From: Sphingomonas sp. 8AM
GTDB taxonomy: Bacteria > Pseudomonadota > Alphaproteobacteria > Sphingomonadales > Sphingomonadaceae
DNA: 64,000 nucleotides
NCBI RefSeq assembly: GCF_902506455.1
Contig: NZ_LR733844.1
Span: 1,731,660-1,795,659, forward strand
Direction: 5' to 3'
The notes under the pieces are model-generated. The model did not search any database, had not been told where the DNA came from, and saw nothing but the letters and a program-made list of their open reading frames with translations. Both the position numbers and the translations under genes were made by a program. Positions 27,433-34,876 of the stretch are shown here, piece after piece (position 1 is the first letter of the stretch; every line of letters starts with the position of its first letter).

Positions 27433-27437
27433 TTATG
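27433..27437. other. attR core (TTATG)
   Basis: The element side reads CTGAGGAGA-TTATG and the chromosomal side continues TGCGCCCGCC, which encodes comM Ala-Gly-Ala-His on the minus strand. It pairs with the core at 12567-12571. Confidence 0.88.
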
Positions 27438-28064
27438 TGCGCCCGCCGCCGCGATCTCCAACGCGCGCTTGGCAACCTCCTGCCCCTTCACCTGCCGCAG
27501 GTCGGGGCCGGTGCGCGCCTCGACGACCTCGCCCGGCTTCGGCAACGCCAGCAGGCCGTGGCCTTTCAGATGGTTGAGCAGCGCGAGCAGATCGGGCGCG
27601 GCGATCACCTCGATGCTGCCACTCCACGCTGCCTCGCTGCCCTGCGCGTCGGGGCAGATCAGTCCCCTGCCCGTCTCGGCGGCGTGGAGCGCGGCGAGCA
27701 ATACGCCTGGCGACGGCGCCAGCCGCCCGTCGAGCCCCAGCTCGCCGACAATCACATAGTCCGCCAGTGCCTCGGCATCGACCACGCCCATGGCGGCGAG
27801 CAGCCCGAGCGCGATCGGCAAATCGAAATGCGAGCCCTCCTTGGGCAGATCGGCCGGCGACAGGTTGACCGCGATCCGCTTGGGCGGGAGCGACAGGCCC
27901 ATCGCGGCAATCGCACCGCGCACGCGCTCGCGACTTTCGCCGACTGCCTTGTCCGCCAGCCCGACGACGTTGAAGGCAGGAACGCCGGCGATCAGTTGCA
28001 CCTGCACCTCGACGCTGCGGGCCTCCAGCCCCAGATAGGCTACCGTCGATACGATCGCGACCAT
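27433..28064 (-). pseudogene. comM: comM, 5' part (Lon-like domain half)
   Basis: The natural start is ATG 28064 (MVAIVSTVAYLGLEARSVEV). The fragment covers the Lon/ChlI-type N-terminal domain with VVGLADKAVGESRERVR and NLSPADLPKEGSHFDLPIAL, up to the conserved GAHN. At the junction translation would go on into the element for Leu-Leu-Arg-Leu and stop at 27417-27419, giving 215 residues without any ATPase domain. Rejoined at TTATG to 11690-12566 the frame is continuous for 502 residues. Loss of ComM should reduce natural transformation, as known in Haemophilus and Vibrio. Confidence 0.95.
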
Positions 28065-28164
28065 GCGCCCCACCCCGTTTCCTGTTGCTTCGCGACGCCG
28101 TTTCGGCGGCGGATCGATCGCTGGTGCCTTGCAACTGCAACACACCTGCGCCACTTGTTTCCGC

Positions 28165-28440
28165 ATGCCCCGCCGCCATCCGGCCCTGCGATATGCGCAA
28201 TTGCTGCTCGGCAGCCTGTTGCTGTTACTCGCTGCGGTGATCGCCCCCTTACCGGGCCCCGGCGGCGTGTTCCCGATGGCGGCGGGGCTGGTGCTGAGCC
28301 TGCGCAACTCGCCGCGCAGCCGGCTGTGGTTTGTGCGCGCCAAGCGGCGCTGGCCGCGACTCGGCGGCATCGTCGACCTCGCGCTTCGCAGGCGCAGCGC
28401 GTTGCGCCGCCGCGCCCGCGAACGCGCCGCGGCGCGTTGA
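28165..28440 (+). CDS. Small PGPGW-type transmembrane protein
   Basis: From ATG 28165 the product is 91 residues with two hydrophobic stretches joined by the PLPGPGGVFPMAAGLVL motif. This motif marks the family of putative PGPGW membrane proteins. The C-terminal 35 residues are strongly basic and would lie in the cytoplasm. Divergent from comM (about 100 bp apart) and upstream of rpmH. Function unknown. Confidence 0.7.
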   Translation: MPRRHPALRYAQLLLGSLLLLLAAVIAPLPGPGGVFPMAAGLVLSLRNSPRSRLWFVRAKRRWPRLGGIVDLALRRRSALRRRARERAAAR

Positions 28441-28478
28441 CTTTGGCGACAGCCTCCCTTAACGGCGTCCTTCTTTCG

Positions 28479-28498
28479 GGCCGTCCGCTTGGGCGGCC
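28479..28498. promoter_or_regulatory. GC hairpin in the rpmH leader
   Basis: GGCCGTCC and GGGCGGCC pair across GCTT, 29 nt before rpmH. Only three T residues follow. It may end the upstream transcript or form part of the rpmH leader RNA. Confidence 0.4.
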
Positions 28499-28527
28499 TT
28501 TCGACATTCGATTTCGGGACATGAACG

Positions 28528-28662
28528 ATGAAGCGGACCTTTCAGCCGAGCAATCTGGTGCGCGCCCGCCGTCACGGCTTCCGCGCGCGGATGGCCACGG
28601 TCGGCGGCCGGGCGGTGATCCGTGCGCGTCGCGCACGCGGTCGCAAGAAGCTGTCGGCGTAA
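28528..28662 (+). CDS. rpmH: 50S ribosomal protein L34
   Basis: A 44-residue, very basic protein beginning [18 protein letters not shown] and ending GRKKLSA, the near-invariant L34 pattern. L34 binds 23S rRNA in the large subunit. It leads the rpmH-rnpA-yidD-yidC-engB cluster found in most bacteria. Chosen start ATG 28528; an earlier ATG at 28521 is in another frame. Confidence 0.97.
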   Translation: MKRTFQPSNLVRARRHGFRARMATVGGRAVIRARRARGRKKLSA

Positions 28663-28709
28663 TCACGACGGATACCCGTCCTTCCGCGGCTTCGGTCGCG
28701 GTCGGGCGG

Positions 28710-29063
28710 ATGACCAGACGGCCGGAGTATCTGGCCACGAACGCCGGGCGTCGGGTGCCGATGCCCGGCTTCGTGCTTCTGGTGCACCCGCGCGACGATG
28801 GTGACACGGCGATGCGGATCGGCATCACCGTCACCAAGAAGGTAGGCAACGCGGTGGTGCGCAATCGCATCAAGCGGCGCTTCCGGGCGCTGTCGCGCGA
28901 GATCCTGCCCGAACATGGCTGGCCCGGCGCCGATCACGTGCTGATCGGGCGCGAGGCGGCGTTGACCTCCGATTATGCAGGCTTGCGCGAGCATCTGGCC
29001 AAGGCGCTGGCGAAGAGCCGCAGCGTCGCGCCGGGCGGCAACCGGTCACGGCCGAAACGGTGA
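28710..29063 (+). CDS. rnpA: Ribonuclease P protein component
   Basis: 117 residues from ATG 28710, the only start codon in this frame after rpmH. The RNR signature is present ([20 protein letters not shown]) together with the FVLLVHPR strand and [11 protein letters not shown]. The protein binds RNase P RNA and helps cleave tRNA 5' leaders. It begins 47 nt after rpmH and its stop overlaps the GTG of yidD. Confidence 0.95.
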   Translation: MTRRPEYLATNAGRRVPMPGFVLLVHPRDDGDTAMRIGITVTKKVGNAVVRNRIKRRFRALSREILPEHGWPGADHVLIGREAALTSDYAGLREHLAKALAKSRSVAPGGNRSRPKR

Positions 29064-29272
29064 TCGCGCGCGCGCTGATCCTGCTCGCGCGCGGGTGGCA
29101 GCTGGGGCCGTCGGTCCTGCTCCCGCCCTCGTGCCGGTTTCAGCCGTCATGTTCAGCCTATGCAATCGAGGCGCTTCGCCGCTATGGCGCGGGCAAAGGT
29201 AGTTGGCTGGCAATTCGCCGGATTGCGCGGTGCCATCCCTGGGGCGGGCACGGGCATGATCCGGTGCCATAA
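29060..29272 (+). CDS. yidD: Membrane protein insertion efficiency factor YidD
   Basis: 70 residues from GTG 29060, overlapping rnpA by 4 nt. It has the family core [20 protein letters not shown] and the [14 protein letters not shown] ending. YidD is a small membrane-associated amphipathic protein that helps YidC-dependent insertion; yidC follows after 18 nt. Confidence 0.96.
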   Translation: MIARALILLARGWQLGPSVLLPPSCRFQPSCSAYAIEALRRYGAGKGSWLAIRRIARCHPWGGHGHDPVP

Positions 29273-29290
29273 GGAAAGCGTGGGACGCTG

Positions 29291-30994
29291 GTGAAGGACG
29301 AGAGCAAGAACTTCGTGCTGTTCGCGGTGATCGCGGCGCTGATCCTGTTCGGATGGCCGCTGATCCAGAGCCGCGTCTTCCCGACGGCGAACCCGCCCGC
29401 GACCAGGATGGTCGACGGCAAGAACAAGCCGCTGCCCAACCCCGCCGCGGACCCGACCGCCGATTCGCCCGCCGCGCTCCGCGACCGCACCGTCGTGCTG
29501 GCCGAAAGCCCGCGCGTGCGGATCGACACGCCGGCACTGAAAGGCTCGATCAACCTGAAGGGCGCGCGGATCGATGATCTGGTGCTGACCCGCTACAAGG
29601 AATCGATCGCCAAGGATTCGCCGCCGATCCGCCTCTTCTCGCCGGCCGGGACGACCGACGCCTATTTCGCGGGCTTCGGGTGGCGTGCCGACGGCCTCAC
29701 CCCGCCGACCGCCGACGCGGTATGGACCGCCTCCGCGCCGGTGCTGACGCCGGGCAAGCCGGTGACGCTGACTGCCAGCAACCCGCAGGGGCAGCGGTTC
29801 GCGATCGAGATCGCGATCGACAACGACTATCTGTTCACCGTCAAGCAGACCGTCGCCAATGGCGGCGCCGAGGCGGTACCGGTCGCGGCGTACGGCCTCG
29901 TCAGCCGCGTCGGCGTGTCGAAGGATCCGGACAGCTGGACGATCCATACCGGGCCGATGTCGGTCAACAACGGTGCAGCGCATTACAATCCGAACTTCAA
30001 GGACGTCGACAAGGAACCGACCCGCTTCACGACGACCGGCGGCTGGCTGGGCTTCACCGACAAATACTGGCTGGCGGCGCTCGTCCCCGATCAGGGCCGC
30101 GCCTTCGACGGGCAGTTCCGCGCCGGTGCCAACAGCGCCTATCAGGCCGACTTCACCACCGCGCCGCAGATGCTGCCACCCGGTCGTCAGTTGACGCAGA
30201 CCGCCAAGCTGTTTGCGGGTGCCAAGGAGGTGAAGCTGCTCGATCGCTACACCGACACGGGTGCGGTGACGAAGCTCGATTATGCGATCGACTGGGGCTG
30301 GTTCCGGCTCGTCGAGAAGCCAATCTTCTATTATCTCGACTGGCTGTTCCGCCTCGTCGGTAATTTCGGCGTCGCGATCATCATCCTGACGCTGACGATC
30401 CGTCTGCTGGTCTTCCCGATCGCGCAGCGCCAGTTCGCCAGCATGGCGGCGATGCGTGCGCTGCAGCCGAAGATGAAGGCGATCCAAGAGCGCTACAAGG
30501 ACGACAAGCAGCGCCAGCAGCAGGAGACGATGGCGCTCTACAAGGCGGAGAAGGTCAATCCGCTCGCCGGCTGCCTGCCGTCGCTGATCCAGATCCCGAT
30601 TTTCTATGCGCTCTACAAGGCGCTGATGCTGACGATCGAAATGCGTCACCAGCCGTTCGCGCTGTGGATCAAGGACCTGTCCGCGCCCGATCCGGCCACG
30701 ATCCTCAACCTGTTCGGCTATATCCCGATCACGCTGCCGCACTTCCTCGCGATCGGCGTGGTGCCGGTGCTGCTGGGCATTTCGATGTTCTTCCAGTTCC
30801 GCCTGAACCCGACGCAGATGGACCCGGCACAGCAGCAGGTGTTCGCGATCCTGCCGTGGGTGCTGATGTTCGTAATGGCGCCGTTCGCGGTCGGGCTGCA
30901 GATCTACTGGATCACCACCAACTGCATCTCGATCATGCAGCAGAAGTGGCTCTACAGCCGCCATCCGCAGCTGAAGAATGCGCCCGCCAAGTGA
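29291..30994 (+). CDS. yidC: Membrane protein insertase YidC
   Basis: 567 residues from GTG 29291. An N-terminal anchor (FVLFAVIAALILFGWPL) is followed by the large periplasmic beta-sandwich domain of Gram-negative YidC (about 60-345). The conserved five-helix insertase core comes next, including the hydrophilic-groove helix GNFGVAIIILTLTIRLLVFP and the NPLAGCLPSLIQIPIFYALY loop. The Arg in TIRLLVFP is the usual groove residue. Its TGA overlaps the GTG of engB. YidC inserts small inner-membrane proteins alone or with SecYEG; secB is at 37 kb. Confidence 0.97.
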   Translation: MKDESKNFVLFAVIAALILFGWPLIQSRVFPTANPPATRMVDGKNKPLPNPAADPTADSPAALRDRTVVLAESPRVRIDTPALKGSINLKGARIDDLVLTRYKESIAKDSPPIRLFSPAGTTDAYFAGFGWRADGLTPPTADAVWTASAPVLTPGKPVTLTASNPQGQRFAIEIAIDNDYLFTVKQTVANGGAEAVPVAAYGLVSRVGVSKDPDSWTIHTGPMSVNNGAAHYNPNFKDVDKEPTRFTTTGGWLGFTDKYWLAALVPDQGRAFDGQFRAGANSAYQADFTTAPQMLPPGRQLTQTAKLFAGAKEVKLLDRYTDTGAVTKLDYAIDWGWFRLVEKPIFYYLDWLFRLVGNFGVAIIILTLTIRLLVFPIAQRQFASMAAMRALQPKMKAIQERYKDDKQRQQQETMALYKAEKVNPLAGCLPSLIQIPIFYALYKALMLTIEMRHQPFALWIKDLSAPDPATILNLFGYIPITLPHFLAIGVVPVLLGISMFFQFRLNPTQMDPAQQQVFAILPWVLMFVMAPFAVGLQIYWITTNCISIMQQKWLYSRHPQLKNAPAK

Positions 30995-31641
30995 GCGACA
31001 TCAATCCCAGCTTCGACGAGGACGCGATCGAGGCGGCGCGCAAGCGCTTCGCCGGGCCGATCGAGTTCCTGAAGTCCGCCCCCGCGCTTGAGTTCCTGCC
31101 CGCCGACGAGGTGCCGGAGGTGGCGTTCGCGGGGCGTTCGAACGTCGGCAAGTCGTCGCTGCTCAACGCGCTGACCGGGCGCAAGGCGCTGGCGCGCACC
31201 TCGGTGACGCCGGGGCGGACCCAGGAGCTGAACTTCTTCGACGTCGGCGACCCGCTGGCGTTCCGGCTGGTCGACATGCCCGGCTACGGCTTCGCCAAGG
31301 CGCCGAGGGACATCGTGAAGAAGTGGCGTTTCCTGGTGAACGACTATCTGCGCGGACGGCAGGCGCTCAAGCGCGCGCTGGTGCTGATCGACAGCCGCCA
31401 TGGAATCAAGGACGTCGATCGCGAGATCCTCGAAATGCTCGACCGCGCGGCGGTCAGCTATCGGCTGGTGATGACCAAGGCCGACAAGGTGAAGGCCAGC
31501 GATCTCGCGGTGACGGTCGCGGCGACCGAGGCCGAGGCGCGGAAGCGGGCGGCGGCGCATCCGGAGATCATCGTCACCTCGAGTGACGGCGGCATGGGGA
31601 TCGCGGAGCTGCGCGCTGCGGTGGTCGAGGCGATCGGCTGA
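30991..31641 (+). CDS. yihA: Ribosome biogenesis GTPase EngB/YihA
   Basis: 216 residues from GTG 30991, which overlaps the yidC stop. All GTPase motifs are visible: G1 GRSNVGKSSLL, G2 region TSVTPGRTQELNFF, G3 DMPGYGFAK, G4 TKADK and G5 TSSD. EngB helps assemble the 50S subunit and is usually essential. It closes the rpmH cluster. Confidence 0.96.
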   Translation: MSDINPSFDEDAIEAARKRFAGPIEFLKSAPALEFLPADEVPEVAFAGRSNVGKSSLLNALTGRKALARTSVTPGRTQELNFFDVGDPLAFRLVDMPGYGFAKAPRDIVKKWRFLVNDYLRGRQALKRALVLIDSRHGIKDVDREILEMLDRAAVSYRLVMTKADKVKASDLAVTVAATEAEARKRAAAHPEIIVTSSDGGMGIAELRAAVVEAIG

Positions 31642-31800
31642 GCGATCACGCGTTCACCCTGTTCTGTGCAGTGGGTGCCGCGGCCGGGCGTGAGTAAACA
31701 TCGGCATGCCGGACTTGATCCGGGATCCACCTTTCCGGCCATCGACGAAAGAGAAGAACCGGCGTTCCGCAGCAGGTCCCGTGCGTTGACAGAAGCCTTC

Positions 31801-31968
31801 TTACCAGATCGTGGCACGCCGCGCGGTGCGCGCGGCTGCGATCTGCTGGCGGAGCACTTCCGAGCGGCTTGGTGCGGGTGCGTTGGTAGCGAAGACGAAG
31901 GTCGGCGCCTGTACGAACGCTGGCGTCGTGGCGCTCAGCGCGGCGTCGGTCGGGGTAAGGCTGGCCAT
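31801..31968 (-). CDS. Unannotated 55-residue small protein
   Basis: ATG 31968 has an excellent Shine-Dalgarno (GGAGGAG, 7 nt upstream on the minus strand), and the frame runs 55 codons to TAA 31801. The product has a Thr/Ala/Pro-rich first half (PAFVQAPTFVFATNAPAPS) and a basic helix SEVLRQQIAAARTARRATIW. It stands alone in the 475-nt gap between engB and the GST gene. The ribosome-binding site and a TTATGA-like -10 further upstream suggest it is expressed. No family recognised. Confidence 0.6.
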   Translation of the reverse strand: MASLTPTDAALSATTPAFVQAPTFVFATNAPAPSRSEVLRQQIAAARTARRATIW

Positions 31969-32116
31969 GGCAATGCTCCTCCGGTGATCTTCCTTCTCTT
32001 GGATCCGTCATAAGCGCGGATGCCTGCCAGCCGATGGACGAGGGCGGTTAACGCGTCACTCGCCAATAACGCGCGCGGCGTTGCCCTGCGCGGCAATGAC
32101 CCTTACTCCGGGGGGC

Positions 32117-32779
32117 ATGAAGCTCATCATCGGCAACAAGGCCTATTCCTCCTGGTCGCTGCGCGGCTGGCTCGCGTGTCGGCAGTCCGGCCTCATCTTC
32201 GAGGAAGTGGTCGTCCCGCTCTACGACGACGAATGGGACCGCCGCCGCGAGGGCGACGAGTTTGCGCCGTCATCGGGCAAGGTACCGATCCTGTGGGACG
32301 GCGAAGCGGTTGTGTGGGACAGCCTCGCTATCGTCGACTATCTCGCCGACAAGGTCGGACGCGCGCCGTTCTGGCCGGAGGACGAGGCGGCGCGCGCCAT
32401 GGCGCGATCCATGGCGGCAGAGATGCACGCCAGCTTCGCCGCGCTGCGCCGCAAGCACACGATGAACGTCCGGCAGATCTACCCGCCCGTTTCGCCTGAC
32501 GATGATGTGCGGGCTGACCTGACCCGCATCTTCGAACTCTGGGCGCAGGCGCGCGCGCGATTCGGTAGCGGCGGCGACTTCCTGTTTGGCGACTTTGGGG
32601 CGGCAGATATCATGTTCGCACCGGTGTGCACGCGGATTGCGACCTACTCGCTCCCCGCCCCACGCTTCGCCGCCGCCTATGTCATGGCGGTGCTCCAGCA
32701 TCCGTTCATGCAGGACTGGATCGCCGGCGCACAGGAAGAAGAATGGGTGATCGAGAAGTTCGAGCAGCCCGTCACCTGA
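32117..32779 (+). CDS. Glutathione S-transferase family protein
   Basis: 220 residues from ATG 32117. The thioredoxin-like N-terminal domain begins MKLIIGNKAYSSWSLRGWLA. The Ser pair in SSWS matches the catalytic Ser of zeta/beta-like GSTs, and KVPILWDGEAVVWDSLAIV gives the cis-Pro and the Glu/Asp-Ser gamma-glutamyl-binding site (WDS). A helical C-terminal domain follows. It probably conjugates or reduces small electrophiles in the cytoplasm; substrate unknown. Confidence 0.9.
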   Translation: MKLIIGNKAYSSWSLRGWLACRQSGLIFEEVVVPLYDDEWDRRREGDEFAPSSGKVPILWDGEAVVWDSLAIVDYLADKVGRAPFWPEDEAARAMARSMAAEMHASFAALRRKHTMNVRQIYPPVSPDDDVRADLTRIFELWAQARARFGSGGDFLFGDFGAADIMFAPVCTRIATYSLPAPRFAAAYVMAVLQHPFMQDWIAGAQEEEWVIEKFEQPVT

Positions 32780-32781
32780 TG

Positions 32782-33213
32782 TCATTCGACCTCGTAGCCG
32801 GCGTCGGGCGACCAGCGCATGGCAATGTCAGGAAAATGGACCGGCGAGCATTCGGGCAGGCTGACCGCGAACAGGATGCAGGGCGCGTCCCCTTCGTTGC
32901 GAAGATGGTGAGCGTTGGCGTCACCCTTGCGGAACACCGCCACGTCGCCCGTGTGCATCGGGGTCGCGCCACTATCGTCGACGAGGGTCGCGCTGCCGGA
33001 GAGCACCACGACGATCTCGTCTTCGCCCTCATGCCAATGCCGTTGCGACGACCAGCCGCCCGGCGGCACCGTCACATAGGTGGCGACGAAATCCTCGAGC
33101 CCGCCCGCCGTGGCGAGATCGCGCACCAGCCGGCCCGAGGCCGCGGCGGCGAACGGCGGCGGATAGTCGTTTCCTTTGGCGATCGGCACGGCGGCGATGT
33201 CGAGCATCGGCAT
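32782..33213 (-). CDS. Cupin domain protein
   Basis: 143 residues with both cupin motifs: QRHWHEGEDEIVVVLSG (motif 1, His-His-Glu) and DVAVFRKGDANAHHLRNEGD (motif 2, final His). This gives a single metal-binding beta barrel. It converges on the GST gene with 2 nt between stops. Its start is 13 nt from the dapE start on the other strand. The substrate cannot be deduced; DapE and this gene are probably not functionally linked. Confidence 0.85.
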   Translation of the reverse strand: MPMLDIAAVPIAKGNDYPPPFAAAASGRLVRDLATAGGLEDFVATYVTVPPGGWSSQRHWHEGEDEIVVVLSGSATLVDDSGATPMHTGDVAVFRKGDANAHHLRNEGDAPCILFAVSLPECSPVHFPDIAMRWSPDAGYEVE

Positions 33214-33226
33214 AGGAATTATCCCT

Positions 33227-34360
33227 GTGAATGATGTCGTTCAACTCGCCAGCGCCCTGATCGGTGCCGAAAGCGTCACCCCGGCGCGCGGGCCGGTGTT
33301 CGACGTGCTGGAGGCTGCACTGGTGCCGCTCGGCTTTGCCGTCGAGCGGCGCGTCAGCGGTGAGGCGCCGGATGGGCCGGTCGAGAATCTGCTTGCCACC
33401 CGCGGTTCGCAGGGACCGCATCTCGCCTTTGCCGGACACGTCGATGTCGTGCCGCCCGGCGACGGGTGGAGTGCCGATGCCTTCGCGCCGCACCTGCGGG
33501 ACGGCCTGCTGATCGGGCGCGGTGCGGTCGACATGAAGGGCGCGGTTGCGGCCTTCATCGCCGCCGCGTCGCGCATGCCGGCAGACGCCGGCCGGCTGAC
33601 CCTCATCATCACCGGCGACGAGGAAGGCCCCGCGACGTTCGGCACCGTCGCGCTCATCGAACGGATGCGCGAACGTGCGTTGCTGCCCGATCTGTGTCTC
33701 GTCGGCGAGCCGACCTCGGTCGCTGCGCTGGGCGATATGGTGAAGATCGGACGGCGCGGATCGGTCAACATCTGGATCGAGGTGCCCGGACGGCAAGGGC
33801 ATGTCGCCTACCCGCATCTGGCCGACAATCCGATCCCGCGACTGATCGCGATCCTTGCCGAGCTGGACGCATTGGTGCTCGATCAGGGAAGCGACTGGTT
33901 TCAGCCGTCGAATCTCGAAATCACCGATGTGATGGTCGGCAACCCGGCGACCAACGTCATTCCGGCGCGCGCGACGGCGCGGATCAGCATCCGCTTCAAC
34001 GATCTCCAGCGCGGACAAGACCTGGCCGAGCGGGTGGCGGCGATCGTGCATCGCCACGCGCCGGAGGCGATCGTCACGCCGCGGATTTCGGGCGAGGCGT
34101 TTCTGACCGAGCCCGGAATGCTGTCCGCGCTGGTATCGGCGGCGGTGCTGGAGGTGACCGGGCGCACGCCGGAGCTGTCGACCACCGGCGGCACCTCAGA
34201 CGCGCGGTTTCTGCGCGCGCTTTGTCCGGTGGTCGAGTTCGGCTTGCTCAACGCGACGATGCACAAGTCCGATGAGGCGGTGTCGGTCGCCGATCTCGAG
34301 CAACTGACCGACATCTATACGCGGATCATCCAGCGCGCCTGTTCAGCGCCGACGGCGTAG
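33227..34360 (+). CDS. dapE: Succinyl-diaminopimelate desuccinylase
   Basis: 377 residues from GTG 33227. The frame is open further upstream but that part overlaps the divergent cupin gene. Zinc ligands and catalytic residues are in place: FAGHVDVVPPG (His, Asp), RGAVDMKG (bridging Asp), GDEEGPATFG (general base Glu and ligand Glu), VGEPTS, and HKSDEAV near the C-terminus. The dimerisation domain lies between. DapE makes LL-diaminopimelate for lysine and peptidoglycan. It converges with smr, overlapping by 18 nt. Confidence 0.95.
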   Translation: MNDVVQLASALIGAESVTPARGPVFDVLEAALVPLGFAVERRVSGEAPDGPVENLLATRGSQGPHLAFAGHVDVVPPGDGWSADAFAPHLRDGLLIGRGAVDMKGAVAAFIAAASRMPADAGRLTLIITGDEEGPATFGTVALIERMRERALLPDLCLVGEPTSVAALGDMVKIGRRGSVNIWIEVPGRQGHVAYPHLADNPIPRLIAILAELDALVLDQGSDWFQPSNLEITDVMVGNPATNVIPARATARISIRFNDLQRGQDLAERVAAIVHRHAPEAIVTPRISGEAFLTEPGMLSALVSAAVLEVTGRTPELSTTGGTSDARFLRALCPVVEFGLLNATMHKSDEAVSVADLEQLTDIYTRIIQRACSAPTA

Positions 34361-34876
34361 CACCACATAGAGCGCCCCGGCGCCACCGTGCCGCGGGTGT
34401 GCGCCGCGGACGGCAGCGATCGCGCCGGCATAGGCCGAAAGTTTCAGCCAGTCCGGGATCGCCGCGCGGATCGCGCCGCGGACGTGCGGGCGCTGGCTTT
34501 CCGGGCGCGGCGGCTTGCCAGTGACGAGCAGGAGGACGCGATCTCCGCGCATCACCGCGTGCCCCAATCCCATCTCCAGCGCGGCATGAGCGCTGGCGAG
34601 CGTGTGGCCGTGGAGGTCGATCGTGCGATCGGGCGCAACGACGCCGCCCGCGAGCCGCCGGTCCCAGCCGCCGTCCAGCGTATGACCGGGTTCGCGACGG
34701 GCGTGAGACGGTGGAGGCGTAGGGACGCTTGGAGCCGGCATCCCCTTCATCGGTGCGGGCAGCGGCAGCCGTTCCGGCGAGGGCGCAGCGACCTTGCGGC
34801 CGGGCATCGCACGCACGGTCGCGCGCACCCGCGCCCAAAGCGCCTCCTCGTCAGGACCGAGGCGTCGTGCCGCCAC
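34343..34876 (-). CDS. Smr domain protein
   Basis: GTG 34876 (VAARRLGPDEEALW) is chosen because the protein then begins like other sphingomonad Smr proteins; 177 residues. After a Pro-rich linker the C-terminal Smr domain has DLHGHTLASAHAAL and LLVTGKPP, the two family motifs (DLHG and TGKG-like, here TGKP). These domains nick or bind branched DNA or act on mRNA and stalled ribosomes. The 5' end overlaps mltA by 26 nt, consistent with co-transcription. Confidence 0.85.
   Translation of the reverse strand: MAARRLGPDEEALWARVRATVRAMPGRKVAAPSPERLPLPAPMKGMPAPSVPTPPPSHARREPGHTLDGGWDRRLAGGVVAPDRTIDLHGHTLASAHAALEMGLGHAVMRGDRVLLLVTGKPPRPESQRPHVRGAIRAAIPDWLKLSAYAGAIAAVRGAHPRHGGAGALYVVLRRRR

Larger units (their letters stand above)
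12567..27437. mobile_element. 14.9-kb serine-integrase element inserted in comM
   Basis: The left junction (12567-12571) and right junction (27433-27437) share TTATG. Taking out one copy and the 14,861 bp between them gives a continuous comM frame, so these are the true ends. The element carries a large serine integrase at its left end, phage virion-type genes, an antirepressor-like gene, an ImmA/PIN operon, a resolvase, an SF2 helicase and regulators. Base composition is more mixed and lower in GC than the flanks. No terminase, portal, capsid, lysis or conjugation gene was recognised. It is therefore not a complete prophage or ICE. A degenerate prophage and a phage satellite-like island are the two readings I keep open. 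Confidence 0.93.

Noticed and set aside
29153..30964. 603-codon minus-strand frame over yidC
   Set aside because: Mirror of yidC; rich in Arg, Asp and His, with no folded-protein pattern.
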